Source: Arctopsyche grandis (taxonomy: Eukaryota > Arthropoda > Insecta > Trichoptera > Hydropsychidae). Taken from it: a DNA stretch of 64,000 bases. Under the pieces are notes generated by a model. That model worked only from the letters and a program-made list of their open reading frames with translations. It made no database searches and had not been told where the DNA came from. Location: NCBI RefSeq assembly GCF_051622035.1, contig NC_135356.1:7042579-7106578 (forward strand), read 5' to 3'. Positions 48,159 through 61,508 of this stretch are shown piece by piece; position 1 is the stretch's first letter, and each line of letters starts with the position of its first letter. The translations under genes were made by a program, and so were the position numbers.

Positions 48159-49225
48159 AGTCCAGTAATTAAACTAAATTAAATATTGAAACCTTAAAAT
48201 GTTTCACTTAATATAATTTTAACCAATCTTGCGTAGAATTTTATAAAAGCTTTCAAGAAAAAAAAAACATCAAAAAATGGCGAAAAAATCCCTGGCAATA
48301 TACATATGTAGATGCATTGAAATTTTTAAATATTTCATAGATAAACATTTTATAAATCATTGAATTTTCTTTGCTTTCTGGATCTAAAACCCGCATTGAT
48401 TGAATATTTTAGAGTCAAATTTTAGAATATAGACTTCTCAATAGTCAATTCTATAGGCTTCTCGTCATAGCAATATTGTAAATAACAATATACCGTTCCA
48501 TCAGCACTCAGAGCAAGACTCAAAATATTCCAAACATGTTTTTATAGAAAATTTACAAGAGTACCTCCACTTATAGCCTATCTCTGATTATGAGACTATT
48601 ATTTATACGTATGTCCTTTATTTTCTCCAAAAAAATATGACCACCATACGTATCATCAACAATGGTGAAAAATATGATCACTATACGTATCATCAATATC
48701 CTCGTACAAATCTTAAAAGTAAACCCTCGTTTTTATTTTTTTTTATAAAAAAATAATAAATCACATATGAAATCTTTTGTGTGTAATTTTTATGTACGCA
48801 ACTTGAAATAATGAGAGTGCTGTAACTTTTGAAATATACGAAAATTTCTTTAGTAAAAAATATTGAAAATGAATAACATTTTTAGCATCACAGACGAAAA
48901 ATTTTCTCGTTCATTCTTGAAATCTCATTGTTATTCGCTGCTGCATTCACATTCACTTCACCATTAGAAAAATTTTACCCGTTGAAAAGCATCTTGTTTT
49001 ACATAACAATATAACATGATTTAAATGAACTCGTGATTTTAAAGTAATCAATAAAAAGAATGTCGGTTAGATCAGATTTTCAACTTTTCTCGATTTCATT
49101 TCTGCAAATTTTCTTAAATATAATATCCTTAGTGTTTAAATTAGAAAATCGTTGATTTTCAATAAACAATTCAAACGATCCAAATCAACTACATATTATG
49201 TGTAAACTATAAAATTATAATTGCA
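48159..49225. other. No feature seen
   Basis: AT-rich sequence. A short direct repeat of ATGACCACCATACGTATCAT / ATGATCACTATACGTATCAT lies at 48640-48690. No gene. Confidence 0.5.
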
Positions 49226-51089
49226 CTAGCTGTATTACCCGGCTTCGCTCAGTGTTTATAATATAAACCGCTTAAACATGACTAAGCTAATTTAATTAAA
49301 AAAAAAAAAAAATTAAAAAAAAATTAAAAAATTAAAAAAAAAAATAAAAAAAAAATCAAAAAAAAAAATTAAAAAAAAAAATAAAAAAAAAATAAAAAAA
49401 AAATTAAAAAAAAAATTTTTAAAAAATCAAAAAAAAAAATCAAAATTTTTTTTTGCCTTCTAGGGCTTCGCCCTCGGCGCCCCCCTGAGCCTTTGCCTTC
49501 TAGGGCTTCGCCCCTCCACGCCCCATGAGCAATTGCCGTTTAGGGCTTCGCCCCCCTTAGTTAATGCCTTTTAGGGCTTCGCCCCTCCGCACCCCCATGA
49601 TTAAATGCCGTCTAAGGCTTCGCCCCCATGATCAGTTGCCTTTTAGGGCTTCGCCCCCCGCGCCCCCAAGATTAATTGCCGTTTAGGGCTTCGCCCCCCT
49701 TAGTTAATGCCTTTTAGGGCTTCGCCCCTCCGCACCCCCATGATTAAATGCCGTCTAGGGCTTCGCCCCCCTTAGTTAATGCCTTTTAGGGCTTCGCCCC
49801 CCGCGCCCCCAAGATTAATTGCCGTTTAGGGCTTCGCCCCCCTTAGTTAATGCCTTTTAGGGCTTCGCCCCTCCGCGCCCCCATGATTAAATGCCGTCTA
49901 AGGCTTCGCCCCCATGATCAGTTGCCTTTTAGGGCTTCGCCCCCCGCGCCCCCAAGATTAATTGCCGTTTAGGGCTTCGCCCCCCTCAGTTAATGCCTTT
50001 TAGGGCTTCGCCCCTCCGCGCCCCCATGATTAAATGCCGTCTAAGGCTTCGCCCCCATGATCAGTTGCCTTTTAGGGCTTCGCCCCCCGCGCCCCCAAGA
50101 TTAATTGCCGTTTAGGGCTTCGCCCCCCTTAGTTAATGCCTTTTAGGGCTTCGCCCCTCCGCGCCCCCATGATTAAATGCCGTCTAAGGCTTCGCCCCCA
50201 TGATCAGTTGCCTTTTAGGGCTTCGCCCCCCGCGCCCCCAAGATTAATTGCCGTTTAGGGCTTCGCCCCCCTTTGTTAATGCCTTTTAGGGCTTCGCCCC
50301 TCCGCGCCCCCATGATTAAATGCCGTCTAAGGCTTCGCCCCCATGATCAGTTGCCTTTTAGGGCTTCGCCCCTCCGCGCCCCCATGATTAATTGCCGTCT
50401 AGGGCTTCGCCCCCCTTAGTTAATGCCTATTAGGGCTTGCGCCCCATGAGGCTGGGCCCCCCGGGCCCCCTTCGGGGCCCCACGGGGCTGCGCCCCTTGT
50501 GGCGCCCCCTTTTGAGCCCCATGGGGCTGCGCCCCATGAGGCTGGGCCCCCCGGGCCCCCTTCGGGGCCCCACGGGGCTGCGCCCCTTGTGGCGCCCCCT
50601 TTTGAGCCTCATGGGGCTGCGCCCCATGAGGCTGGGCCCCCCGGGCCCCCTTCGGGGCCCCACGGGGCTGCGCCCCTTGTGGCGCCCCCTTTTGAGCCCC
50701 ATGGGGCTGCGCCCCATGAGGCTGGGCCCCCCGCGCCCCCTTCGGGGCTTCACGGGGCTGCGCCCCTTGTGGCACCCCCTTTTGAGCCCCATGGGGCTGC
50801 GCCCCATGAGGCTGGGCCCCCCGGGCCCCCTTCGGGGCCCCACGGGGCTGCGCCCCTTGTGGCGCCCCTGGCGGGGCCCCATGAAACTACTCGCTTTGCG
50901 CCCCCGCGGGGGTGAATCCATTGAATCGAAAAAAACAAATCGGCGCCCATGGATCGAAAAAAAAAAAAAATCGAATCACGTGTTCGATGACGTCACCGAT
51001 CTACGGACGACGACGAAGACGACGACGACGAAGACGAAGACGACCAAGGATATTTACATACAAAGTCTCTTTCCAAATTATAGATTAGA
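49226..51089 (-). mobile_element. Non-autonomous Helitron-like element carrying GC-rich satellites (copy 2, inverted)
   Basis: Minus-strand A|TCTAATCTATAATTTGG (host A opposite 51090) to CAG-CTAG|T (CTAG 49226-49229). It has the same order of parts as 4694-6513: 90-bp repeat (50438-50890), GGGGGCGAAGCCCTA repeats (about 49455-50420), homopolymer-rich run (49290-49450), and TGACGTCA (50988-50995) with CACGTG (50977-50982). Copy numbers of the repeats differ between the two. Confidence 0.7.
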
Positions 51090-54000
51090 TTATTCGTTTA
51101 TAAAAAAAATTCGACTCATTACAATTATATAAATTTTCAAATATTTTAAATTCATTTTTATCAGTAAACCATTCAGCATCAACATTGGACTTTCGATTAT
51201 CTCTATTATCATATATCTATGTACCTATGTATGTATGTAACCATGCTTTTTTTTCATGTCTGTCTCCTGAGAAAAACGTGCTTTAATACTGTACATTGAG
51301 AAGTCAACTTTCCTTTAATTTAAACATTCAATCACTTGACTCTTACAATCAGGCTTTTATCCAGCGGTATTGAATTGGCAATCTAATATCTATCATTTCG
51401 AGGATTTTACATCTTTTTCTCAATAAAGATTGTTAACAGTTCAAAAATGCAAATGTTTCTCGTACATATTTACGTTTCAAATTTCTCACAGATTCAAATA
51501 CACATTTCAATAGCGACCAGGTGTTTCGACATCCGATGGATATTGTACATATGATTTTCACAGTGCTTTAAAAAAATGGTGCCAATCTCATTTCTTGTAA
51601 AGCTTTTTAATAAAGAAAATTATATTGAAATATATAAATGAAATTTCCAAAATATATCTTCATTTTTTAAACATCATATTATTGAATAAAAGTTTACAAA
51701 GATTTCCAAATTTTTTCCAATTCTCGTTTGGTAAATGTTCTCGATTCCTTTCGCGCATTTCATCCGGTTCATAAAAACACCATGTCATATAAATATAATT
51801 GTTATATAAATACGGATTGCAATTACTCGCGAACATTGTTTCGTCTGATTGCTTTCGAAACCTTAAAAATACCGTGAAATGAAAAAGATGTCAGAACGCT
51901 GTTCCACGGCTTTGACAAACCTATGACTATCTACGTATGTATGTGTTTGAGAAATATAAGAAATATTGAGAAATTGAAAAAATATTACGACATATCGAAA
52001 AGCATTTCAGTATCAGATACCAAGGTAAAGTTCGATAGGAGAAACAGTGTTCAAAAAATTTCCAAAATACATAGACACACATACTAACATACTACACATA
52101 GAATTGTAAATGGGTTTTTGAGCTCTTTTTCCTATTATACTGTACATTAACATTAGTATAATATAATACTATGAATTACTAACAAAATTAAATAGTATTA
52201 TATTATACTAATATTAATGTACAGTATAATAGGAAAAAGCGCTCAGTATAATAGTTAATGTACAGTATAATATAATAGTTCGAATCAGTAAAAATGTCGA
52301 GTTTGAGTTTGTATGACCACAAAACTTCAAATACTATTACTACGTACATAGAAACAGTAAAAAGCCCTGAATATGTATACATATATACATAACTTTGTAA
52401 CTTTACACATATTAAATTAATTATTACCGATCAATATCAGCAAAGGTGAATGTCTAAAATAATTGATGCTTATATTATCGACATTTCGTTTTCATTTTAA
52501 TGACGTATAATATTATACGAAACAAGATGGACCTATTGCGGATCAGTCAATCATCGATATTATCCTTCTTAATTGATTAATTATCAGTTGAATGATTTCC
52601 ACCTTGCATATGAAAGAAAATAAGTTGTTTTCAAAAACAAAAAATATTTCATATCACCCCGAATCTTGTATATACTTTTGTACCCTAAAAATCTGTGAAA
52701 TTGTTTTGTCGGTGACCGATTGACCAATGTGAATATCCTCGACGTCAAAAAAAACATGAAAAAATTCGCAGAATAAAACTAATTATACCTGCCCCGTACT
52801 TAAAAGTGTACCTACCTGAGTTAAAACGTACAATTCACAACGGTTTTAGATGCGAATTAGATTATGTCGTATGGAGTTTTGGATGTTTTATCATAAAATT
52901 CGTACATATTCTCAGCATTTTTGTGTTTAAAATACAGATAGATACCCAAGGAAGTACTCAACAACTTTTACATTCAAAGTAATGACGGGAACATAAAAAA
53001 AAATTACGATTTTCTGAAAATAACACTTTTACCATACAAATGGTCGTTACGAGCGTGGTGTGCTAACGTATGAGTTTCTGGCGATTTTGGATTCTCGTTC
53101 ATCAGCCAAAACTAATCAGCAATTAAATAGTAGTGTGTATGTATTTGACTATTAAGCGTTCATTTTTTTAAATAATAAAAAATCGAAACTTTTCTAAAAT
53201 AAATACATATATAGGTAAAAATGTATGTATGTACATCTTGATTTTATACATATGTAACTCCTTTACGTTTCACTTACGATTATGTCTAGATAAATCGATT
53301 GGTCGGAGACACGGGACATCGTTTACAATCGATGAAGTTTTTTATTCAACTTCCCTTGGTATGATGAGAATTTTGCAGTGGGTCCACCGTGGAAAATACA
53401 AAATTTGCATTTACATACATATGTATATGTACGGGTCTACCTCACGGGACCGAAAGTGAAAAGCCCGAAAAATCAAATATCGGACGGCAAAGATCGAAAA
53501 TCGAAAGATCTTAAGTCAAAAGATCAAAAAAAGGGGTGGATGGTAAACGGTACTATGTATATATAATATATATGAGTGATATGCAGTGAAATTATCTCTA
53601 TTTTTGTCATACAGCCTTGTTTAATGTGCGCGCGCAGGATTCGGGAGGAAAAGCCTGTTCCTTTTGTTCCTGTTGTATCCTGCTCGCGCAAATTAAGTGA
53701 GGATGTACGACGGGGGGAGAGAGACTTTTACCGCACGCCACTGATATACATATATACTAACCGTTTTTCATATGTATGCATGATAAACGAATATTTTCGA
53801 CTTTTTCACGGTCACCCCCAAGACGGATATATAAAGTGAAACACTGATATATACATATACTAACCGTTTTTCATATGTATGCATGCGAACATTTTCGACT
53901 TTTTAACATTCGGTGTGGTGACGGTCACCCGTACTGTGCATATATGTATATATAGTAAGGCTGAGAAGTCGTTAAAACAACCCCCAGCTCAGATATTTTT

Positions 54001-54385
54001 ACACAAGCGAACTCCAATTTTCAAACGTCAAATTGGGTTTTTCCTATTCTTGTTCCTAAGTGTGTTAGAACATTTCCATGTACATACATAAATACAGTCG
54101 TGGTTTCACCAATCAATAGGTGGATTGAACTCATTTTCGAATATCTCCGATGTACTAATACAGAATGACGCATGTATGATGAGCTCAGGTAAACCAAACC
54201 TTTGATTAAACTTATAACTAGCTAAATTCTTTGATATATTTTATATTTGAGGAAAAAACATTAGATTAATTGTTATAAATAATAAATAGGCCTCAATTTC
54301 AACTTCAATCTGTCAGTCTCATTCAAACGTATTACCAACACTTTTATAAATGCGAAATCGGAATCAGAGTCGCTCGGTTTTTAAC
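51090..54385. other. Intergenic, no gene
   Basis: AT-rich DNA. An imperfect palindrome at 52126-52245 is built from CCTATTATACTGTACATTAA and its inverse; it belongs to the dispersed repeat seen at 7850 and 58190. A direct duplication of about 100 bp (CTAACCGTTTTTCATATGTA) lies at 53741-53950. Confidence 0.5.
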
Positions 54386-56285
54386 GGGGACGCGACAATT
54401 GGTGCAAGGACAAAATGTTCAACGACAAAATGTACCCGAAAATTAGTGCACTGACAAAATGTACCCGCGACAAAATGTACCCGCGACAAAATGTACCCGC
54501 GACAAAATGTACCCGCGACAAAATGTTCAAAAATCCTAAATTATCCTATTTTAATGGCAAAAGTAACTTTTTATTGTATTATATTTATCGATGTATATGG
54601 TACTTTTTATCGTATAGATCGCGGATGTTATTAAATTATTATAAATTAAAGGTGTTCTCAACCGTACCAACATATACTTATTTAAATTGAACAATTACAT
54701 TTTAAGCGAATGTCATTGTGACTCATTGAATATCATTTTAAGATGTCATTGAATTAGTATAAATGACAGGGGTTCTCAACCGTATCCAATATTTACGTAT
54801 TAAAATTGAAAAAAAAAACTTTCCGAGCGTATGAACTCCAGATTACATTGCATTAGTTTATATGGCAGGGCTTCTCAACCGTCTCCAAAATTTTCTTTAT
54901 TTCAAATGAATAATTTACTTTTTATCGTACACATCGCGGGCGTTATTAAATTAGTATAAATGACAGGGGTTCTCAACCGTATCCAATATTTACGTATTTA
55001 AATTGAAAAAAAAAAACTTTCCGAGCGTATGAACTGCAGATTAATTAAAAAATTAAGTAATAAATTTAAAAATGATTTTAAAAATACATGTCAAATGATG
55101 ATCTTTTTTCTTTATCTATTTTGTATGCTCATATTATGTTTAAATGATTTTTGTTTTGTTTTCAACTGAATACAACTTATTTCATATGAAGAAAAGATTT
55201 GTAATTTTGGCTTTTATTTATTTATTTTCATTATAAGATTTTATATTACGGTTGAGAAGCCCTGCCATATAAACTAATGCAATGTAATCTGCAGTTCATA
55301 CGCTCGGAAAGTTTTTTTTTTCAATTTAAATACGTAAATATTGGATACGGTTGAGAACCCCTGTCATTTATACTAATTTAATAACGCCCGCGATGTGTAC
55401 GATAAAAAGTAAATTATTCATTTGAAATAAAGAAAATTTTGGAGACGGTTGAGAAGCCCTGCCATATAAACTAATGCAATGTAATCTGCAGTTCATACGC
55501 TCGGAAAGTTTTTTTTTTCAATTTAAATACGTAAATATTGGATACGGTTGGGAACCCCTGTCATTTATACTAATTTAATAACGCCCGCGATGTGTACGAT
55601 AAAAAGTAAATTATTCATTTGAAATAAAGAAAATTTTGGAGACGGTTGAGAAGCCCTGCCATATAAACTAATGCAATGTAATCTGCAGTTCATACGCTCG
55701 GAAAGTTTTTTTTTTCAATTTAAATACGTAAATATTGGATACGGTTGAGAACCCCTGTCATTTATACTAATTTAATAACGCCCGCGATGTGTACGATAAA
55801 AAGTAAATTATTCATTTGAAATAAAGAAAATTTTGGAGACGGTTGAGAAGCCCTGCCATATAAACTAATGCAATGTAATCTGCAGTTCATACGCTCGGAA
55901 AGTTTTTTTTTTCAATTTAAATACGTAAATATTGGATACGGTTGGGAACCCCTGTCATTTATACTAATTTAATAACGCCCGCGATGTGTACGATAAAAAG
56001 TAAATTATTCATTTGAAATAAAGAAAATTTTGGAGACGGTTGAGAAGCCCTGCCATATAAACTAATGCAATGTAATCTGCAGTTCATACGCTCGGAAAGT
56101 TTTTTTTTCAATTTAAATACGTAAATATTGGATACGGTTGAACATTTTGAACATTTTTGAACATTTTGTCGCTTAAACATTTTGTCGCGGGTACATTTTG
56201 TCGCGGGTACATTTTGTCAGTGCACTAATTTTCGGGTACATTTTGTCGTTGAACATTTTGTCCTTGCACCAATTGTCGTGTAACC
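54386..56285. mobile_element. 1.9-kb foldback transposon with perfect 9-bp duplication
   Basis: GTTTTTAAC at 54377-54385 and 56286-56294 is an exact 9-bp target duplication. Ends GGGGACGCGACAATTGG and, inverted, GGTTACACGACAATTGG continue into long arms with 16-17-bp tandem GACAAAATGTACCCGC units. The inner right arm is a 197-bp tandem repeat (starts 55355, 55552, 55749, 55946); the left arm has about two and a half inverted copies. Non-coding. A 9-bp duplication fits Mutator-like and FB-type elements. Confidence 0.85.
55255..56140. repeat. 197-bp tandem repeat inside the foldback
   Basis: GAACCCCTGTCATTTATACT recurs every 197 bp, about 4.5 units with very few differences. Inverted units occupy about 54555-55060. 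Confidence 0.9.
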
Positions 56286-57214
56286 GTTTTTAACGACTGT
56301 GGCCAAAATGCAACGACTTCATAATTCCGACTCCGACTTTACAGCCGAGGAGAATGGGGGGCGGGGGAGATGGTACAAATTCCCGGGTTCATTTTTAAGA
56401 TAAGATTATTATGGTAAGTGGGTAAATTCCTGGCTGCCCAGTGGTGACGAATCCGTTGAGAAAATTCGCCATAAACAGTCAAGTTTATGATGTTTTTCGT
56501 AATGTATGTATTTGTTGAACTTGCATTCGTTCTCGGTATAAATAAAGAAATCAGTTGAATTAAATTTAACTTAACAGATTTAAACATAGAGTCATTTGAA
56601 TGGCTTGGTTTGTTTGGACAAACAACAGTTTGGTTTCCAGTCTCCTGACTTTTAAATTTTTGAATGAATGTTTGCAGCAATTAATTCAAATATGAAATCT
56701 AAATTTTTAAACCGACTAAATAGAAAAAGATCAAGGAATATTGATGAATCAATAATGCCACCAGATGAATTTAAATATATGTAATTTATATATTATAGTT
56801 TTCTTAGACAGTGTAATCTATAACTTAACCACAAGATTTGACGCAGTAAAAGATATAAATGATATATTCAATTTCATGTGGTTATTTTGCAATACGAACG
56901 ATAACGCGATTCGAGAAAACTTTATGAACAATTGTTCTTATTTAAATATTCACATCAAAAATATTCTGCCAATATAGCTACTGAACTATAACTAAAGCTG
57001 TATATTTATAATAATAGCTATATATTAAAACTACAGCTGAAGCTGAGCTATCATTTATTTGCTTAGCGGAAATTAAAATATTTTGCAGACAAACTATGTA
57101 TATACATATATGCACGTGTCAAGATCGCTTTTCATCGCGTAAGGCAATTACATATATAATTTAACGGTATATATATTTTATTGCATTGATAATTTTTTTG
57201 AAAATATAATATAC
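56286..57214. other. No gene seen
   Basis: AT-rich sequence with a short GAGTCGG-type hAT fragment near 56320. No coding support. Confidence 0.4.
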
Positions 57215-57660
57215 CAGGGCTGTGGAGTCGGTTCAAAATTTACCGACTCCGACTCCAACTTAAATGATTTTACATAGTAAGATCGACTTTTCTTACTTTT
57301 TACATAGTGAGATCAAATATAAAAAATTAAAGCAATTCAACTAATCACTAAAAATAGACATGTAATCGAATTTATTAAATTATTGTTAATGAAATAGGTA
57401 TATATAAAAAGTAAGTACATTCATTGTGTATGTGTATGAATTTAATACGCAAACAAATCATTTTAATAAAAAAGAATGAGAGTAAATATGAAAATAAAAT
57501 AAATACATTAAAATACGTGCAATTCAACGATTTTATTTATAATGTAATTTAAATGAATGATTTTTATAAAGAAATTATTAAATTTAAATGTACTTCAATA
57601 TAATTGTAGATTCTATGTAGTTGACACATACTGTAATAAATAAAATAGTAAAAAGGAGTT
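57215..57660. mobile_element. hAT-type element remnant
   Basis: Starts CAGGGCTGTGGAGTCGG. The far end is ill-defined (GTAGTCGG near 57661). The same terminal sequence opens the better copy at 57681. Confidence 0.45.
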
Positions 57661-57680
57661 GTAGTCGGTTGATTTTTTAC

Positions 57681-57970
57681 CAGGGCTGTGGAGTCGGAGT
57701 ATTTCAAGCGGAGTCGGAGTCGAAGGCGTAAAAAATCAAACAACTCGGACTACTTTTTATTATTTTCTCTAATTACGGTATGAGTCTCCAATTTTATTGA
57801 AGTAAATCCATTAATAAATTTAAATCTATTAACTTCTTAATAAATCGTCCAAGTTGGAATAGGAGTCGAATCATTAAATAAAGTTGGAGTCGAAGTAGAT
57901 CAATTTTGATCCAACTCGCTGCGACTCGCTTGAAATGCTCCGACTCCACGACTCCGACAACACAGCCTTG
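57681..57970. mobile_element. hAT-type MITE
   Basis: CAGGGCTGTGGAGTCGGAG opens it and the inverse, CGACTCC...CACAGCCTTG, closes it. ATTTCAAGCG is mirrored inside. The flanking 8-mers TTTTTTAC and ATTTTCAC match at 6 of 8, so it is old. Confidence 0.7.
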
Positions 57971-60637
57971 ATTTTCACAAGATTTTATTAGTTTTTACTA
58001 ATATCAATTGAACAACAAATTTTAAAACACTTAAAAACGGGGGAAGCGATCTTTAGACTTTTTCTACATGAGAGCGAGAAGCACAAGTATTGGAATCTGC
58101 TTTAGGTCATCGACTTTAGAGTCTTTAATTAATATAATATTATGTATTAGATGTATTATGAGCATTTATAAAAATTGTAAATAGGTTTTTGAGGTCGTTT
58201 TCCTATTACGCTGTACATATTAACATTATAATAATATAATACTATTATATTTACATTATAATAATATAATAATATACTACATTATAATAATATAATATAT
58301 ACATTATAATACATTATAATAATATAATATATACATTATAATAATATAATAATATACTACATTGTGATTACTAACAAAATTAATTTAAAATTGTAAAATA
58401 GAAAATGATCAGTAGATCAGTAGCTATTCACATATATATATAAGATGTATTGTGAACATAATTTAGTAATAATAAAAACCATTTAAAAATCAAAAAAAAA
58501 AAAGACGTATTGGAAGCTAAAGAATTAAACATAAGCCATCGTCATTATTTTTAAATACTTTTATTGTAATGTAGTTATACAAAGTTGATACATTTCGAAA
58601 GAAATTCAATAAAAAAATTCAAGAATTCAATTAAAAATTAAATGTAATAAAGTTTTAAGGGATACCCAATACTTACATACATACATAAGAATTCGAAAAA
58701 AGTGCTATATATTCCAAAGTATACTAATTTATCACATTATATTGCTATGTAGATATTTTATAATATTTATGTAATTTGACGATACAGATACGATACGATA
58801 TTTAAATATATGTATATTGCAGTTTTTGGGCAGGGGGTGGGTAGTTAAGTAACTTATTTATGTATGTCTCATCGGACTATCTACATACATGTAGAAATAT
58901 ATGTACATACGTAGGTTTAAGTATTTCATAATCACTACCTTCATTTTATACCTGATAAGCATACATTCCCACAAACAGCTAGCAATAGATTCCTAGAATA
59001 CAAATAACCATAATAGAAAGATTCTGATCGCAGCGTTCAAATGATGCGATATTAATATTTTCATTATATTAATATTAATTTGACTTTTTCTCGCTATTTC
59101 CCAGATTATCACCGAGAAATCGAATACATTTTTTTGATTTTTAAGGGGGATTTCAATTTATAGCCCCTGTTATGTGAAACTGCGATCAATATTATATATC
59201 AAATATAAAAAAAATCAAGTTTGTTTTAAAAGTCACTACGAATTTCAAATTTACGTACAATCTATAAATGTGAATATGTACTCGAAAGTTGAATTCATGT
59301 TCATGCAGGATCGATATTTTCACCCAATGTTTAAGCGGTTACATCACTTACAGTAAATCCAAATAAACAAAACATAAATTTCATAAACGTTTACATTTAA
59401 CTTGTCATATCAGGGTTTGCGAAATTTAAATACGTACTCGTCAATACCGACGATGTTCAAATAAACCAATTTAACCTTTGCCACCTTTAGCTTAATTGAG
59501 TCACCGAAGTTCTCGCTTCTTATTGACCGTGTAATAGAACAACGATATATTTATATAAATTTGATTTTACGGAAAAATCTAATTATGATCGATTTTCATA
59601 AGCAAAGTGTTTTCATTCTGATTTCTAATTATTATTATTAATTAATTTTCATATATGTAGATCTCGACCAGACAGTTGGCTTTAACATCTTCATGCCATT
59701 TAACAATAAAACATTATAAAAAACTATTAGAACTGCTAGACTTTTTTTTGAGATTAAAGGAGCCATAAAACCAGCTTTGAATCAGCACTTTGAAGACTTC
59801 CAACATGTCAAAGAATACTCAATTCGCTAACGGTCCAAAATATGTAGTTGCTTTGTTCACGAATTCGTTGGTCTATTATAGGTATTACCTGTCATTTTGA
59901 CATTTCGAAAAATAAATGTCAAATTAAGCTATGGATTAAAAGTCGTACGAATCGTACCATTATTTGAATTAAAACGATTTTTTACGGCTTCGTGTTAATA
60001 TATCGCATATTTTTGGTAACGTACATAAGTCGAAATGAACATCACTATGGTTGATAGACAGATTTTTATTTTATGGAGTGAAATTTCATTTGGTTTATTT
60101 CACAAAGCAACAAATTCCTATGTATTATATGTATATGTATGTGCATATAAGTTCATACATACGTAAAGAAATTTAAATTTTTAAGTTTTACGTACATATG
60201 TATATCGGGTAATCCTTAAATAATTATTTAAATAAAATTTAGTTGAAAAACAAAATGTGCATATAAACATTTTCGGTTGAGTTGCAATTAACAAATTGTT
60301 TGTGCTTTCTATTTACTAACTGATAAATCTCATTTATGTATAACAGTGATATATGAATATATGTATACTTACTCATTTATGTATAACACTTTATCACAAG
60401 AACTATCCCAAATTATCCAAATAGTTTTGAAATTGTAAATAAATTTATTTAATATTAAAAAGCGCAGGGATATGAAATCTCAAATCGAGATAGTAGATAG
60501 TACTTAGAAAAACCAAAATTCTAGTAAATTTCTAGAATGTCGAAAGTACTTTAAGTACTTAAAATGTTTCTATTTGATTGTCGTCCTCAAAATTTCGGAG
60601 ACCCCTAGTTCAGAGATCGCGAACTGAAGCCAAAGGG
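57971..60637. other. Intergenic with one dispersed-repeat copy
   Basis: Bases about 58090-58504 match the repeat at 7675-8065 and end in AAATC followed by a poly(A) run, as expected of a retroposed sequence. Otherwise AT-rich with no gene. Confidence 0.45.
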
Positions 60638-60807
60638 CAGGGCCGCACCGTGCAACTTTGTCGGCCGACTAGTTGCGCGACACGAAAAAATGTATGGAAA
60701 TGTGCGCGATAAACAAGTTGACCGCTGTGGCATGTCCCATCTACCTACATGTATTGGTCTGGTAGCCCTCAACTAAGTCGCTCGCAAGTTGCACAGTGCG
60801 GCCCGGC
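60638..60807. mobile_element. hAT-type MITE
   Basis: CAGGGCCGCACCGTGCAACTT and its inverse AAGTTGCACAGTGCGGCCC form the ends. CCAAAGGG (60630-60637) and CCAAAGGC (60808-60815) are the 8-bp flanks, 7 of 8 matching. Confidence 0.75.
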
Positions 60808-61018
60808 CCAAAGGCGGCACGTATAAAAATTTAGCTGGTACGCGAAAGATTTATATTTGTTTTCTGTTTTATAACAGAACTTCGTCAGCAAATGAAGAAT
60901 AAGATATATTACAAAATATTACAAAATTAATAATATTACAAAAGCAGAAATATTAATAAGAAATCATAATGAGCAATTGGAACACCATTCCAGAGATCAA
61001 GCCATGGCGATTTGACTA

Positions 61019-61396
61019 AGGGGGAAAACACGCTGAGTGGGACGTGGGACATGTTTTTTTTAGATACTTTTAAACATGCGAAAAAACGCAGCACCCCTAG
61101 CCCATATACATGGTACAAAGTCTCAAAAATCACCCCCGAAATGTTCTCAGTGATATTTTATCCTTGTATTTATCCTTGGTTGACAGTGATCGATAATAGT
61201 GAATCCCATATTTTAAGAAATGTGGGAGAAACTTGTCGGTTGCATATGGATATACATACACTTGCGACCTCCCAAACATATGCATTATACACGTGCAAGT
61301 ACACCCGAATTCGGTTTGAGGAACACCCGTTGTCTACGGTCACAGCGGGAAGCCAAGGACACATGACGCCCCATACCACTCAGTGTGTTTCCCCCC
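61019..61396. mobile_element. MITE, TA-type, GGCGAAAWCACAC family (copy M5)
   Basis: TA|AGGGGGAAAACACGCTGAG and CTCAGTGTGTTTCCCCCC|TA. Contains TTTTAGATACTTTTAAACAT and GATCGATAATAGTGAATCCC as in the other copies. The frames at 61012-61482 and 61170-61379 are chance. Confidence 0.75.
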
Positions 61397-61508
61397 TAGT
61401 TATCTCTTTTACGTGTGATTGTGAGTCGTTATTTTCTGATATAAATTTTACGAAAACCATTTTTAGAAAAATAAAATACTGATGAATTCGATTGGGCATG
61501 CCTATTGC

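Noticed and set aside
61012..61482. 156-codon frame
   Set aside because: It lies across a TA-type MITE and its inverted repeats.
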